A stretch of DNA of 64,000 nt from Anaerolineaceae bacterium. GTDB lineage: Bacteria; Chloroflexota; Anaerolineae; Anaerolineales; Villigracilaceae. The stretch is taken from assembly GCA_003598975.1 (NCBI GenBank), contig QZIJ01000136.1:1-64000 (forward strand), read 5' to 3'. Position 1 is the first letter of the stretch. The number at the start of each line of letters is the position of its first letter. A model generated the notes under the pieces. The model worked only from the letters and a program-made list of their open reading frames with translations. It was not told the origin of the DNA and did no database searches. This document shows positions 32,501 to 39,947 of the stretch, piece by piece. A program made the translations under genes and the position numbers.

Positions 32501-33640
32501 ATGACGCAGGGCGACCTGAACGAAGCCCGCAAACGCTATCTTGAAGCATTGAGTCTCTTTCAGCGCATGGGCGAAGACCAGAGCGAAGCCGTCATCTGGC
32601 ACCAGTTGGGCAGAGTGGCGCAGGAAGCCCGCGACTGGAACGAAGCCGAGCGCTGTTACAAGCAGAGTTTAACCATCAAGGAAAGCCTTGGCGATTGGGC
32701 ATTAGCCGCTACATCCTGTAACCAACTCGCCATTGTCGCGAAGAACGCGGGGCGTCCGCAGGAGGCGGAGCGCTGGTATTTGCGGGCGATTGAGATACAT
32801 GAAAAATTGGGCAAGCAACAAGAACTTGCGGCGATGTTGAGCAACCTCGGAAATCTCTACCTCTCCCAAAACCGCCTTGACGAAGCCGAGACCTACGCCC
32901 GCCGCGCGCTTGCCATCATGGAAACGCTCGACCTTTCGTCCCAGCCGTGGACAACCTATGGCATTCTCGCCCAACTCGCCGAAAAGCGCGGACATAAGGA
33001 TGAAGTCCGCGAGTGGCGGCGCAAGGAGCAGGAGTCCTTTGCGGCGTTTGCAGGTGCAGATGTAGCAGCAAAAACAAAACAGTTTGAACCTTTGATACAA
33101 GCAATTGTCGCGGCAACTAATGGTAACGAAGAAGCCAAGCAACAAATTGAGGCTATGTTTGATCAATTCATTGCAGGCAATTGGCAATTTGTGGATGCCA
33201 TTAAAGCAATTTGGGCTGGTGAACGTGATGCAATTAAATTGGCAGAAGGTATTGACCGTAATAGCGCGTTGATTGTGACGCGTATTTTGCAGGCGTTGGG
33301 TGAGGCGGGCGGGGAGGGAGACCCCCATCCCCCGACCCCTTCCCCCAAATCCGCTCTTGATTTGGGGGAAGGGGAGCAGACGCAAACACAGGGACAAGGC
33401 GTTACCCTGCCTCAACTCCTCGAACTCGTCGAGCGTGCCGCGGCTGGGGATCAGCAATTGGGCGGGCAGTTGTTCGGCGCGTTCCAGCAAATGGCGCGCG
33501 ATGGCGATCCCGTCACCAGCGCGTTGGGCAAGGTTCTGGGGTTGATCGTGCTTGGCGAGAAAAATCCCAATCTCGATGCCCTGCCCGATGAACTGGCCTC
33601 CGCCGTGCGCGGGTTGTTGGGCAGGTTGAAGAATAAATAA
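29528..33640 (+). CDS. CHAT protease - STAND NTPase - TPR protein
   Basis: 1370 aa; CHAT His/Cys VHIVHFDGHGVYDKG ... PLIVLNACQSAQPDD; NTPase Walker A LHGFGGQGKTSLATQ, Walker B PGLVVFDNFES, LLITTRN, GHPLSLQLAL; C-terminal TPRs (GDLNEARKRYLEALSLFQRMGE, RDWNEAERCYKQSLTIKESLGD, GRPQEAERWYLRAIEIHEKLGK, NRLDEAETYARRALAIMETL). Confidence 0.9.
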   Translation: MPEIILRFNRVTPDADDDIAIPFQVVFDGQTTELADFKNPLTVKDLSEIRWYLEQYFLWPSDIDMERAHQIEGQLPKWGRQLFDAVFEQTPQSGRLFERFDDRRGDNNIMVIDTAEPRILRLPWELLSDKSGYLFSKRPQVTVIRRMQTLVANKSVAFDLPVRILMVTCRPDGAGFIDPRSIATPLLESLDAIPEQVEVEFLRPPTLRALDNRLRDTNKPRVHIVHFDGHGVYDKGIGLGFLLFEDENHQRHQVDAEQLGALLNESGIPLIVLNACQSAQPDDRNPFASVASRLIESGVGSVVAMNYSVLVETAKRFTREFYGALARGLSSSAAMDSARRNLFTETQRLTFNRPNQEMAEILHLQDWFLPALYQREEDLIPFKPDGKPVFAVQRYSIPKQPARGGFPPPPLHGFKGRARELLDLERAFATRDIVVLHGFGGQGKTSLATQAAEWFTRTRLFERAAFISFETGASLDFVLNELGNALVEENFQIHAGDKVAAIAQSLKEKPGLVVFDNFESALPGGNAPMPDLQALLDAAATWFAPSPATRHSSLLITTRNSEIPHSAFTPGTNCIHKELSGLAPSDALELAASILEAYSLPRPPRVPLEELLTFLKGHPLSLQLALPQLRDYSAGQLVEQYQSILPHMKKGEAKERNESLEVSLRFSLDRLGEETKTLLTRLAVFDGGAIENMLLAITEIPETEWNALKPQLTSTALIRLEEIPNVTVPYIHFHPTLTPYLLAQIQSDQTLLSALQERYWQNYYQFANYLYETDTQHPIEARSLATRELPNLKRALKLTLEAGALDEAVTFAECINKFLDYFGRWRERDEIAAEVDKYTRTQVNTDGKITQREFLMESGRGERLLQQGRAGEAEKVFRALQARLDGGSDFDSKYEQTTLLSRIGLCLANQGKMNSSTDQYKASIVLAKSLEQTETVKRQICLCHLRIADNLVALGQYITAQQEYDVALEIAKAINDDRNEGAILGQLGTLAMTQGDLNEARKRYLEALSLFQRMGEDQSEAVIWHQLGRVAQEARDWNEAERCYKQSLTIKESLGDWALAATSCNQLAIVAKNAGRPQEAERWYLRAIEIHEKLGKQQELAAMLSNLGNLYLSQNRLDEAETYARRALAIMETLDLSSQPWTTYGILAQLAEKRGHKDEVREWRRKEQESFAAFAGADVAAKTKQFEPLIQAIVAATNGNEEAKQQIEAMFDQFIAGNWQFVDAIKAIWAGERDAIKLAEGIDRNSALIVTRILQALGEAGGEGDPHPPTPSPKSALDLGEGEQTQTQGQGVTLPQLLELVERAAAGDQQLGGQLFGAFQQMARDGDPVTSALGKVLGLIVLGEKNPNLDALPDELASAVRGLLGRLKNK
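32030..32061. repeat. 8-bp GTANACAN array inside the CHAT-STAND-TPR gene
   Basis: GTAGACAA GTACACAC GTACACAG GTAAACAC. Confidence 0.85.
33336..33374. repeat. Palindromic element inside the CHAT gene
   Basis: CCCCTTCCCCCAAATC-cgctctt-GATTTGGGGGAAGGGG, perfect 16-bp arms, in frame (PHPPTPSPKSALDLGEGE). Confidence 0.85.
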
Positions 33641-33768
33641 TGTTTCGTCACACCTGCACTTGCGTGCGGTGCAAGTGTTGCGAACCGCCGTCCTCCCGAA
33701 AGTGCATCGGGACACGTGAGCGGAGCCGTGTACTCACGGCGCAGTCGAAGGACGAGCGGTGAAGCAAT

Positions 33769-33840
33769 CTCCTCGCAATAGGAGATTGCTTCGGGCGGGT
33801 CTCGATACGGCGGACAAGCACCGCCTACTCGACCACCGCC
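33769..33840. repeat. REP-like palindromes
   Basis: GAAGCAATCTCC-TCGCAATA-GGAGATTGCTTC followed by GGCGGGTCTCGATACGGCGG...CCGCCTACTCGACCACCGCC. Confidence 0.75.
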
Positions 33841-33857
33841 CTCGCAATGACGGACGC

Positions 33858-33880
33858 CCAATTACCATTTACCAATTACC
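33858..33880. repeat. 7-bp CCAATTA array abutting the NUDIX start codon
   Basis: CCAATTACCATTTACCAATTACC, 23 nt identical to 24922-24944. Confidence 0.85.
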
Positions 33881-34360
33881 ATGATCCTGGCTACTCTCTG
33901 TTACATCCAACACGATAATTGCACGTTGATGCTTCACCGCGTCAAAAAGCAGAATGACATCCACGCGGGGAAGTGGAACGGTCTCGGTGGCAAGTTCGAG
34001 GCAGGAGAAACGCCAGAGGAGTGCGTCATCCGCGAGGTGCGCGAAGAATCGGGCTTGACGATCCGCGAGCCGAAACTGGTCGGCCTGCTGATGTTCCCCA
34101 ATTTCAAAGGCGATGACTGGTACGTCTTCACCTTCACCGCGCACGAATTCGTGGGCGAGGGCGAGTTGATCGACTCGAATGAAGGCCATTTGCAATGGAT
34201 TCCCGACGCGCAGGTCGAGTCGCTGAACCTATGGGAATCCGACCACGTCTTCCTGCCGTGGATCCGCGAGGGGAAATTCTTCTCGGCCAAATTTGTCTAC
34301 GAGGGGGATGAAATGAAGGGGTATGAGGTGGTGTTTCACCAGACCTCGTTGGTTGAGTAG
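33881..34360 (+). CDS. NUDIX hydrolase (8-oxo-dGTP diphosphatase-like)
   Basis: GKWNGLGGKFEAGETPEECVIREVREESGL Nudix box. Confidence 0.9.
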   Translation: MILATLCYIQHDNCTLMLHRVKKQNDIHAGKWNGLGGKFEAGETPEECVIREVREESGLTIREPKLVGLLMFPNFKGDDWYVFTFTAHEFVGEGELIDSNEGHLQWIPDAQVESLNLWESDHVFLPWIREGKFFSAKFVYEGDEMKGYEVVFHQTSLVE

Positions 34361-34395
34361 CCCCGCATGTTCTTGCGGGGCGTATCGAAACCAAC
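34347..34395. repeat. REP-like palindrome overlapping the NUDIX stop codon
   Basis: GTTGGTTGAGTAGCCCCGCA...TGCGGGGCGTATCGAAACCAAC. Confidence 0.75.
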
Positions 34396-34430
34396 AAGTT
34401 GGATTCAAACAATTGTTTTCATGAAAAGCG

Positions 34431-34476
34431 GTGGTCTCGATACGCGCCTCGGCGTACCTCGGCGCTACTCGACCAC
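34431..34476. repeat. REP-like palindrome
   Basis: GTGGTCTCGATACGCGCC...CGGCGCTACTCGACCAC. Confidence 0.75.
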
Positions 34477-34505
34477 TGGCTTTACTCTCGCAGTATAATC
34501 ACCCC

Positions 34506-35720
34506 ATGTCCATCTTCACCGACAAACACCTCCTCCTCGGCGTCACGGGTTCGATTGCTGCCTACAAAGCCGCCGACTTGGCCTCCAAACTGGCGCAGGC
34601 GGGCGCGCAGGTGGATGTGATTCTCACGCCCGCGGCGGAGAAATTCGTCACGCCGCTCACCTTCCAATCGGTGACGGGTCGCCGCGCCTTCACCGAATCC
34701 GATCTGTGGGGCGGCGAGGCGCACGTGCTTCACGTCGGCCTCGCACATCAGGCCGACGCGCTCGTCATCGCGCCCTGCACGGCCAACACCCTCGCCAAAC
34801 TCGCGCACGGCCTCGCCGACAACCTGCTGACCATCACCGCGCTCGCCAACCGCGCCCCGCTCGTCCTTGCCCCTGCCATGGACGGCGGGATGTTCGACGC
34901 GCCCGCGACTCAGTCCAATCTGGCGACTCTCCTCGAACGCGGCGCGTCGGTCATCGGACCTGCGGAGGGACATCTCGCCTCGGGCCTTTCTGGCCGCGGA
35001 CGGATGATCGAGCCAGCCGAGATCTTCGGCCACCTACGCCTCGTGCTTGGACGGGGAGGTGGACTCGCCAACAAAAAAGTTGTCATCTCCGCTGGTGGGA
35101 CTCAGGAGCCGCTCGACCCCGTACGCGTGTTGACAAATCGTTCCTCGGGCAAACAGGGCTACGCGCTCGCCCAGGCCGCGCTCGACGCGGGCGCAGACGT
35201 TGTGCTGGTCACCACGCCCACCGCGCTCACACCGCCCATCGGCGGGCGCGTTGTCCAAGTGGAGACGGCACGTCAGATGCTGGAGGCCGTGCTAGCCGAG
35301 TCTGCCAAAGCGGACGCGCTGATCATGGCCGCGGCCGTGGCGGACTTCCGCCCGAAGAAGGCTGCGGGGAACAAGATGAAGAAACGGGACGGGATTCCGC
35401 AAGTCCAACTCGAAGCGACGGAAGATGTCCTCGAAGCGGTGGCCCGCGAAAAGTCGAAGAAGAAGCGGCCGCGCGTCGTGGTGGGATTCGCGGCCGAGTC
35501 CCGCGATCTGCTGTCGAACGCCTCCGAGAAATTGAAGTCCAAAAAAATGGACATGATCGTCGCCAACGATATTTCCGCCTCCGACGCGGGGTTTGGCGTG
35601 GAGACGAATCGTGTCACGTTGTTGTTCGCAAAGGGGAAGCAGGAAAGCCTGCCGCTGATGAGCAAGGTCGAAGTGGCGGAGATCATCATTGCGCGCCTCG
35701 CGGCGTTGCTGGAGAAATAA
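34506..35720 (+). CDS. coaBC: Bifunctional phosphopantothenoylcysteine decarboxylase / phosphopantothenate-cysteine ligase
   Basis: LLGVTGSIAAYKAADL, APAMDGGMF, ISAGGTQEPLDPVRVLTNRSSGKQGYALA. Confidence 0.95.
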   Translation: MSIFTDKHLLLGVTGSIAAYKAADLASKLAQAGAQVDVILTPAAEKFVTPLTFQSVTGRRAFTESDLWGGEAHVLHVGLAHQADALVIAPCTANTLAKLAHGLADNLLTITALANRAPLVLAPAMDGGMFDAPATQSNLATLLERGASVIGPAEGHLASGLSGRGRMIEPAEIFGHLRLVLGRGGGLANKKVVISAGGTQEPLDPVRVLTNRSSGKQGYALAQAALDAGADVVLVTTPTALTPPIGGRVVQVETARQMLEAVLAESAKADALIMAAAVADFRPKKAAGNKMKKRDGIPQVQLEATEDVLEAVAREKSKKKRPRVVVGFAAESRDLLSNASEKLKSKKMDMIVANDISASDAGFGVETNRVTLLFAKGKQESLPLMSKVEVAEIIIARLAALLEK

Positions 35721-36451
35721 TGCGAATCCTTGTCATCTCGGACATTCATGCCAATTACGAGGCGCTCGAGGCTGTGCTGGCGGATGCAGGAGCGGTGGAT
35801 GAAACCTGGTGTCTTGGCGACATGGTGGGCTATGGCCCCGACCCGAACCTGTGCGTGGAGACGGTGCGTGACCTGTCGAACCTGACCTGCCTGCTGGGAA
35901 ACCACGACGCGGCCATCCTGGGGCGGATGCCGCTGGCGGCCTTCAACGGCGAGGCGCGGCGTTCACTCGATTTGCAATCGCGCGTGTTGACGGCGGATAA
36001 CGTGGATTTTTTGCGTTCCCTGCCCGATTCCACGCTGACGAATGGCGCGGTCACGCTGGCGCACGGTTCGCCGCGCGATCCCACCTGGGAATATGTGTTG
36101 AACACGCTTTCGGCGCGTTTGAATTTCGATTATTTCAACACGCCCTTCTGTTTTGTGGGACACGCCCATTTGCAGTGCATGTTCCAGTTGGATGAGGAGA
36201 GGAACCGCGTCTCGATGGAAGTGCCGCCCGTTGGTGAACCCGTGGAGATGAAGCCGCGCGCTATTTTCAACCCTGGCTCGGTGGGACAGCCGCGCGACCG
36301 TGACCCGCGCGCTTCCTATGCCATTTACGATCCGATTGCCCGCACCTGGGAGCCGCGCCGCGTGGAATATGACATCGCCGCCGTGCAGGCGCGCATCCGT
36401 GAATTGGGGATGCCCGAGAAACACGCCGCGAGGATCGCGGAGGGGTGGTAG
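35720..36451 (+). CDS. Metallophosphoesterase
   Basis: MRILVISDIHANYEALEAVL, CLGDMVGYGPDP, LLGNHD, GHAHLQ; start overlaps coaBC stop. Confidence 0.92.
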   Translation: MRILVISDIHANYEALEAVLADAGAVDETWCLGDMVGYGPDPNLCVETVRDLSNLTCLLGNHDAAILGRMPLAAFNGEARRSLDLQSRVLTADNVDFLRSLPDSTLTNGAVTLAHGSPRDPTWEYVLNTLSARLNFDYFNTPFCFVGHAHLQCMFQLDEERNRVSMEVPPVGEPVEMKPRAIFNPGSVGQPRDRDPRASYAIYDPIARTWEPRRVEYDIAAVQARIRELGMPEKHAARIAEGW

Positions 36452-36452
36452 T

Positions 36453-36487
36453 TCAGTCATCAGTGACCAGTTATCAGTGATCGGTGA
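36453..36487. repeat. 7-bp tandem array TCAGTNA, 5 units
   Basis: TCAGTCA TCAGTGA CCAGTTA TCAGTGA TCGGTGA after metallophosphoesterase stop. Confidence 0.85.
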
Positions 36488-36552
36488 GGAACTTTTCTGA
36501 TAAGCAAGCCGTCCTTGCGGTAGAAAAACGCTGAAACCAAGGAGAAGAGAAA

Positions 36553-37506
36553 ATGAAACGTACCCTGTTTGTCATGATGATTGCCGCCGTTTTACTGGCC
36601 GCTTGCGGAACGCGGGCGCTAGCTCCCGCGGAACCTTCTTATGTGGAGCGACCTGCCATGGGTGGCGGTGACTCGGTCTATGTGGAGGAAGCCTACGCGC
36701 CCGAAGCCCCGCTTCCGCAGGGAACCATGATGCCTTCCACCGATAAGGCTGGCGGCAACGTGGACGCCGCGGCACGCGAGCGCCTTGTCATTCGCAACGC
36801 CGACCTGTCCATCGTAGTCAAGGATCCTGAAGCGTCCATGACCAGCATTTCCAAACTGGCCGAAGAGATGGGCGGATTTGTCGTCTCGTCCAACCTCTAT
36901 CAGACGTACACCAACAGCGGTCTTCCCGTTCCCGAAGCGAGCATCGTCATCCGCGTCCCTGCCGAGAAGTTGAACGACGCCCTCGAGAAGATCAAAGTCG
37001 ACGCGGTCGAAGTCCAGTCCGAGAATCAGAGCGGACAGGATGTCACCAGCGAATACGTGGACCTCGAATCGCAACTCAAGAATCTCGAAGCCGCTGAAAA
37101 ACAATTGACGGAGATCATGAGCAAGGCCGAGAAGACCGAGGATGTGCTTAACGTCTTCAACCAACTCACCTCCATCCGCGGCCAGATCGAATCGATCAAA
37201 GGCCAGATGAAATACTTCGAAGAATCCGCCGCGCTCTCCGCTGTCACTGTCCGCCTGGTGGCTGAGGAGACCGTCCAACCCATCGAAGTGCTTGGCTGGA
37301 AACCCCAAGGAACCCTGCGCGACGCCGTCCAGAACCTCATCTACTTCTGGCAGGACTTCGTGGACTTCCTCATCTGGTTCGCAATCAATTTCCTGCCCAA
37401 ACTGCTCACCATCGGTGTGGTCTTTGTCCTGCCCATCTGGCTGATCGTGCGTGCCATCCGCAATGCCAGTCGCAAACGCAAAGCCGCACAGACCCCGAAA
37501 GAATAA
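36553..37506 (+). CDS. DUF4349-type lipoprotein
   Basis: Lipobox LLAAC; RNADLSIVVKDPEASM...GGFVVSSN; coiled coil and C-terminal TM. Confidence 0.75.
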   Translation: MKRTLFVMMIAAVLLAACGTRALAPAEPSYVERPAMGGGDSVYVEEAYAPEAPLPQGTMMPSTDKAGGNVDAAARERLVIRNADLSIVVKDPEASMTSISKLAEEMGGFVVSSNLYQTYTNSGLPVPEASIVIRVPAEKLNDALEKIKVDAVEVQSENQSGQDVTSEYVDLESQLKNLEAAEKQLTEIMSKAEKTEDVLNVFNQLTSIRGQIESIKGQMKYFEESAALSAVTVRLVAEETVQPIEVLGWKPQGTLRDAVQNLIYFWQDFVDFLIWFAINFLPKLLTIGVVFVLPIWLIVRAIRNASRKRKAAQTPKE

Positions 37507-37514
37507 GCGCAATC

Positions 37515-37555
37515 AACAGTAGAGCGGGATATAATCTCGCTCTACTGTTTTTTAC
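37515..37555 (+). terminator. Terminator hairpin
   Basis: AACAGTAGAGCG-GGATATAATCT-CGCTCTACTGTT then TTTTT; 12-bp perfect stem. Confidence 0.85.
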
Positions 37556-37560
37556 AGAGG

Positions 37561-37612
37561 GTGCGTCGCACCAGACAGGGAGAGACTTCTTGTCGAAGCA
37601 GGTGCGACGCAC
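37561..37612. repeat. Palindromic element, GTGCGTCGCACC stem
   Basis: GTGCGTCGCACC ... GGTGCGACGCAC perfect 12-bp arms; same stem as 24849-24902. Confidence 0.85.
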
Positions 37613-37630
37613 TTTTTTCGAGATATTTCC

Positions 37631-38668
37631 ATGACCAGACTCCGCGTCCTTCTTCCCCTCCTCCTGACGTTGACCGCCTGCAACCTGCCTGTCAACCAGC
37701 CGACGCCAATCGCATCCACCCCGACCGAGAGGCCGGCCGCGGTTTCGACGCAGACGCCCACGCCTTGGCCAACGCCCCCACCCGACGCGCCCCTCGGCAC
37801 GGACGAGAATCCCATCGTTCTCTCCATCCTCCCTTCCAGCGGAGGCGAGATCTCCGACGCCGCGCGTGACGTGGCCGCGCAACTCTCCCACCTTACGGGT
37901 CTGGTCATCGTCCCCTACGCGCCCGCCTCCTACGCAGAAGTGGTGAAAGCGCTCGGCGAAGGACGAATCCACATCGGCTTCCTCGCTCCGTTTCCCTATC
38001 TGCTTGCACACAAAAAAGGTTACGCCGACGCGGCCCTCGTCACCACCGTCTTCGGGCGCGACCTGAGCGCAGCACAATTCATCGTCAACAGGGAGATGGT
38101 GACGAACCGAACGTTCACGCTCTACTTCGATCCTGCAACTGGTGCAAACCTCGCGGACGCCTCCACCGCGCTGAAACAATTCGCCGACAAAAAACCATGT
38201 TGGACCGATCCATATTCCGCGACGGGGTATGTTGTTCCGCTTGGCACGCTGAACGAAATTGGTGTCCAAACCAAGTTGGGCGCCTTCGTGCAGGGACACG
38301 TTACCGTCATCAAGTCGTTGTACGCTGACCCCGAGGGAAGAATCTGTCAGTTTGGTGCGGCCATTGCGGATCAGCAGGTATTCGTCGCGACAGGTTACGA
38401 GGACGCGGCTGAAAGGGTGGTGGTCGTCTGGAGGACGGAACCCATCGTCCCGTTCGATGGAATCGCCTACGCGTCCAGCCTGCCCGACGAGATGCGCGTC
38501 AGCCTCAGCGCGGCGTTCCTGTCCATGACCCGGACCGAGGAAGGCAGTGCCGCCCTGCGAGATACATTCCAGATTGACGGACTGAAATTGGTTGACGACA
38601 CGTTTTACGATGTCCTGCGTCGTTTTTTGGATGAATCAGGATTGTTGCTCTCTGATTTGGTCAGATGA
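37631..38668 (+). CDS. PhnD-like phosphate/phosphite/phosphonate ABC substrate-binding lipoprotein
   Basis: Lipobox LTAC; ENPIVLSILPSSGGEISDAARDVAAQLSHLTG, ADKKPCWTDPYSATGYVVPLG. Confidence 0.85.
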   Translation: MTRLRVLLPLLLTLTACNLPVNQPTPIASTPTERPAAVSTQTPTPWPTPPPDAPLGTDENPIVLSILPSSGGEISDAARDVAAQLSHLTGLVIVPYAPASYAEVVKALGEGRIHIGFLAPFPYLLAHKKGYADAALVTTVFGRDLSAAQFIVNREMVTNRTFTLYFDPATGANLADASTALKQFADKKPCWTDPYSATGYVVPLGTLNEIGVQTKLGAFVQGHVTVIKSLYADPEGRICQFGAAIADQQVFVATGYEDAAERVVVVWRTEPIVPFDGIAYASSLPDEMRVSLSAAFLSMTRTEEGSAALRDTFQIDGLKLVDDTFYDVLRRFLDESGLLLSDLVR

Positions 38669-38790
38669 GGAAAAATTTAAGGAGGTTGTCTAACAAATAT
38701 CACTTGCCATGAACCTGAAAGCGCGCTATCATAAAACCCGTTCAGCAGGGACTTTCCTGCAATCCAACCATCTTCTAGAGGAGAAGAAAA

Positions 38791-39822
38791 ATGACCAAGC
38801 GACTTTCTGTTTTATTCGCGATGCTCGCTGTCTTCGCTCTGGTGCTTTCGGCTTGCGGCCCCGCCGCTACTGAAGCGCCGGTCGTGACCGAGCCGCCCGT
38901 TGTCGAGACCGAACCGCCCACGCCCGAACCCACCGAACCGCCCGCGGCCGAACTCGGCACCCCCGAGAACCCGCTCATCATGGCCCTGGCTCCCTCCGCC
39001 CAATCCCAGGAACTGCAAACTGGTGGTGCGGCGATTGCCGCCGAACTGAGCAAGATGACCGGTTATTCCATCGAAGTGACCGTCCCGGCATCCTATGGTG
39101 CGTTGGTGGAGGCCATGGCCTCCGAGCAGGCGCACATTGGCTGGCTGCCACCCTTCACTTACATCCTCGCCAAGGCGCAGGGATACGCTGATGTTGGCCT
39201 GGCCACTGTCCGATTCGGCTCCGATCACTACAGCTCCCAGATCGTCGCGAACGCGGCGGGTGGATACACTTCCTATTATGATGCCGCCACCGGCACCAAC
39301 ACTGCCGATGCTGCCACCGCCCTGGCGCAGTTCGATGGCAAGAAGCCCTGCTGGACCGACCCTCTCTCATCCTCCGGATATGTTATCCCGCTGGGCGTGT
39401 TCAGGGAAGCTGGCATTAACGTAAAAGCTGGAGCATGGGTACAAGGGCACCCAACCGTCATCAAGTCCATCTACCTCAGTCCCAAGGGCGAGATCTGCGA
39501 TTTTGGCGCCACCTATGCCCCGACGCCTGACGTTTCCAAGGATTTCCCGGATGTGAACGAGAAGGTCATCATCATCTTCATGACGCCTCCGGTCATCCCG
39601 AATGATAACGTCTCTTTTGCCCCCGGCGTGCCGGCTGAGATTCGCCAAAAGATCGTCGACGCCCTGCTTGCAATGGCCGAAACAGAAGAAGGCAAAGCCC
39701 TGTTGAAGAACGGTGGCTACGATATCCAGGGTCTGAAGGTTGTGGACGATACCTTCTACGATGAGTTCCGTGTCTATCTCGAAGCCTCTGGTGTGGATAC
39801 CACCAGCCTGATGGGCAAGTAA
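38791..39822 (+). CDS. PhnD-like substrate-binding lipoprotein (paralogue)
   Basis: Lipobox LSAC; ENPLIMALAPSAQSQELQTGGAAIAAELSKMTGYSIEV, GKKPCWTDPLSSSGYVIPLG. Confidence 0.87.
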   Translation: MTKRLSVLFAMLAVFALVLSACGPAATEAPVVTEPPVVETEPPTPEPTEPPAAELGTPENPLIMALAPSAQSQELQTGGAAIAAELSKMTGYSIEVTVPASYGALVEAMASEQAHIGWLPPFTYILAKAQGYADVGLATVRFGSDHYSSQIVANAAGGYTSYYDAATGTNTADAATALAQFDGKKPCWTDPLSSSGYVIPLGVFREAGINVKAGAWVQGHPTVIKSIYLSPKGEICDFGATYAPTPDVSKDFPDVNEKVIIIFMTPPVIPNDNVSFAPGVPAEIRQKIVDALLAMAETEEGKALLKNGGYDIQGLKVVDDTFYDEFRVYLEASGVDTTSLMGK

Positions 39823-39836
39823 TTAACCCACTTTGT

Positions 39837-39872
39837 AAAAAGAGGGAGGGCCTAAGTGTCCTCCCTCTTTTT
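39837..39872 (+). terminator. Intra-operon terminator/attenuator-like hairpin
   Basis: AAAAAGAGGGAGG...CCTCCCTCTTTTT between substrate-binding and ATPase genes. Confidence 0.75.
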
Positions 39873-39947
39873 GCACCTGCCCTCGTTCCCAGCCCTCTCC
39901 CCATTTGGAGAGAGAGATTCAGGGGTGAGGGGTTGACGAGGTCATTC

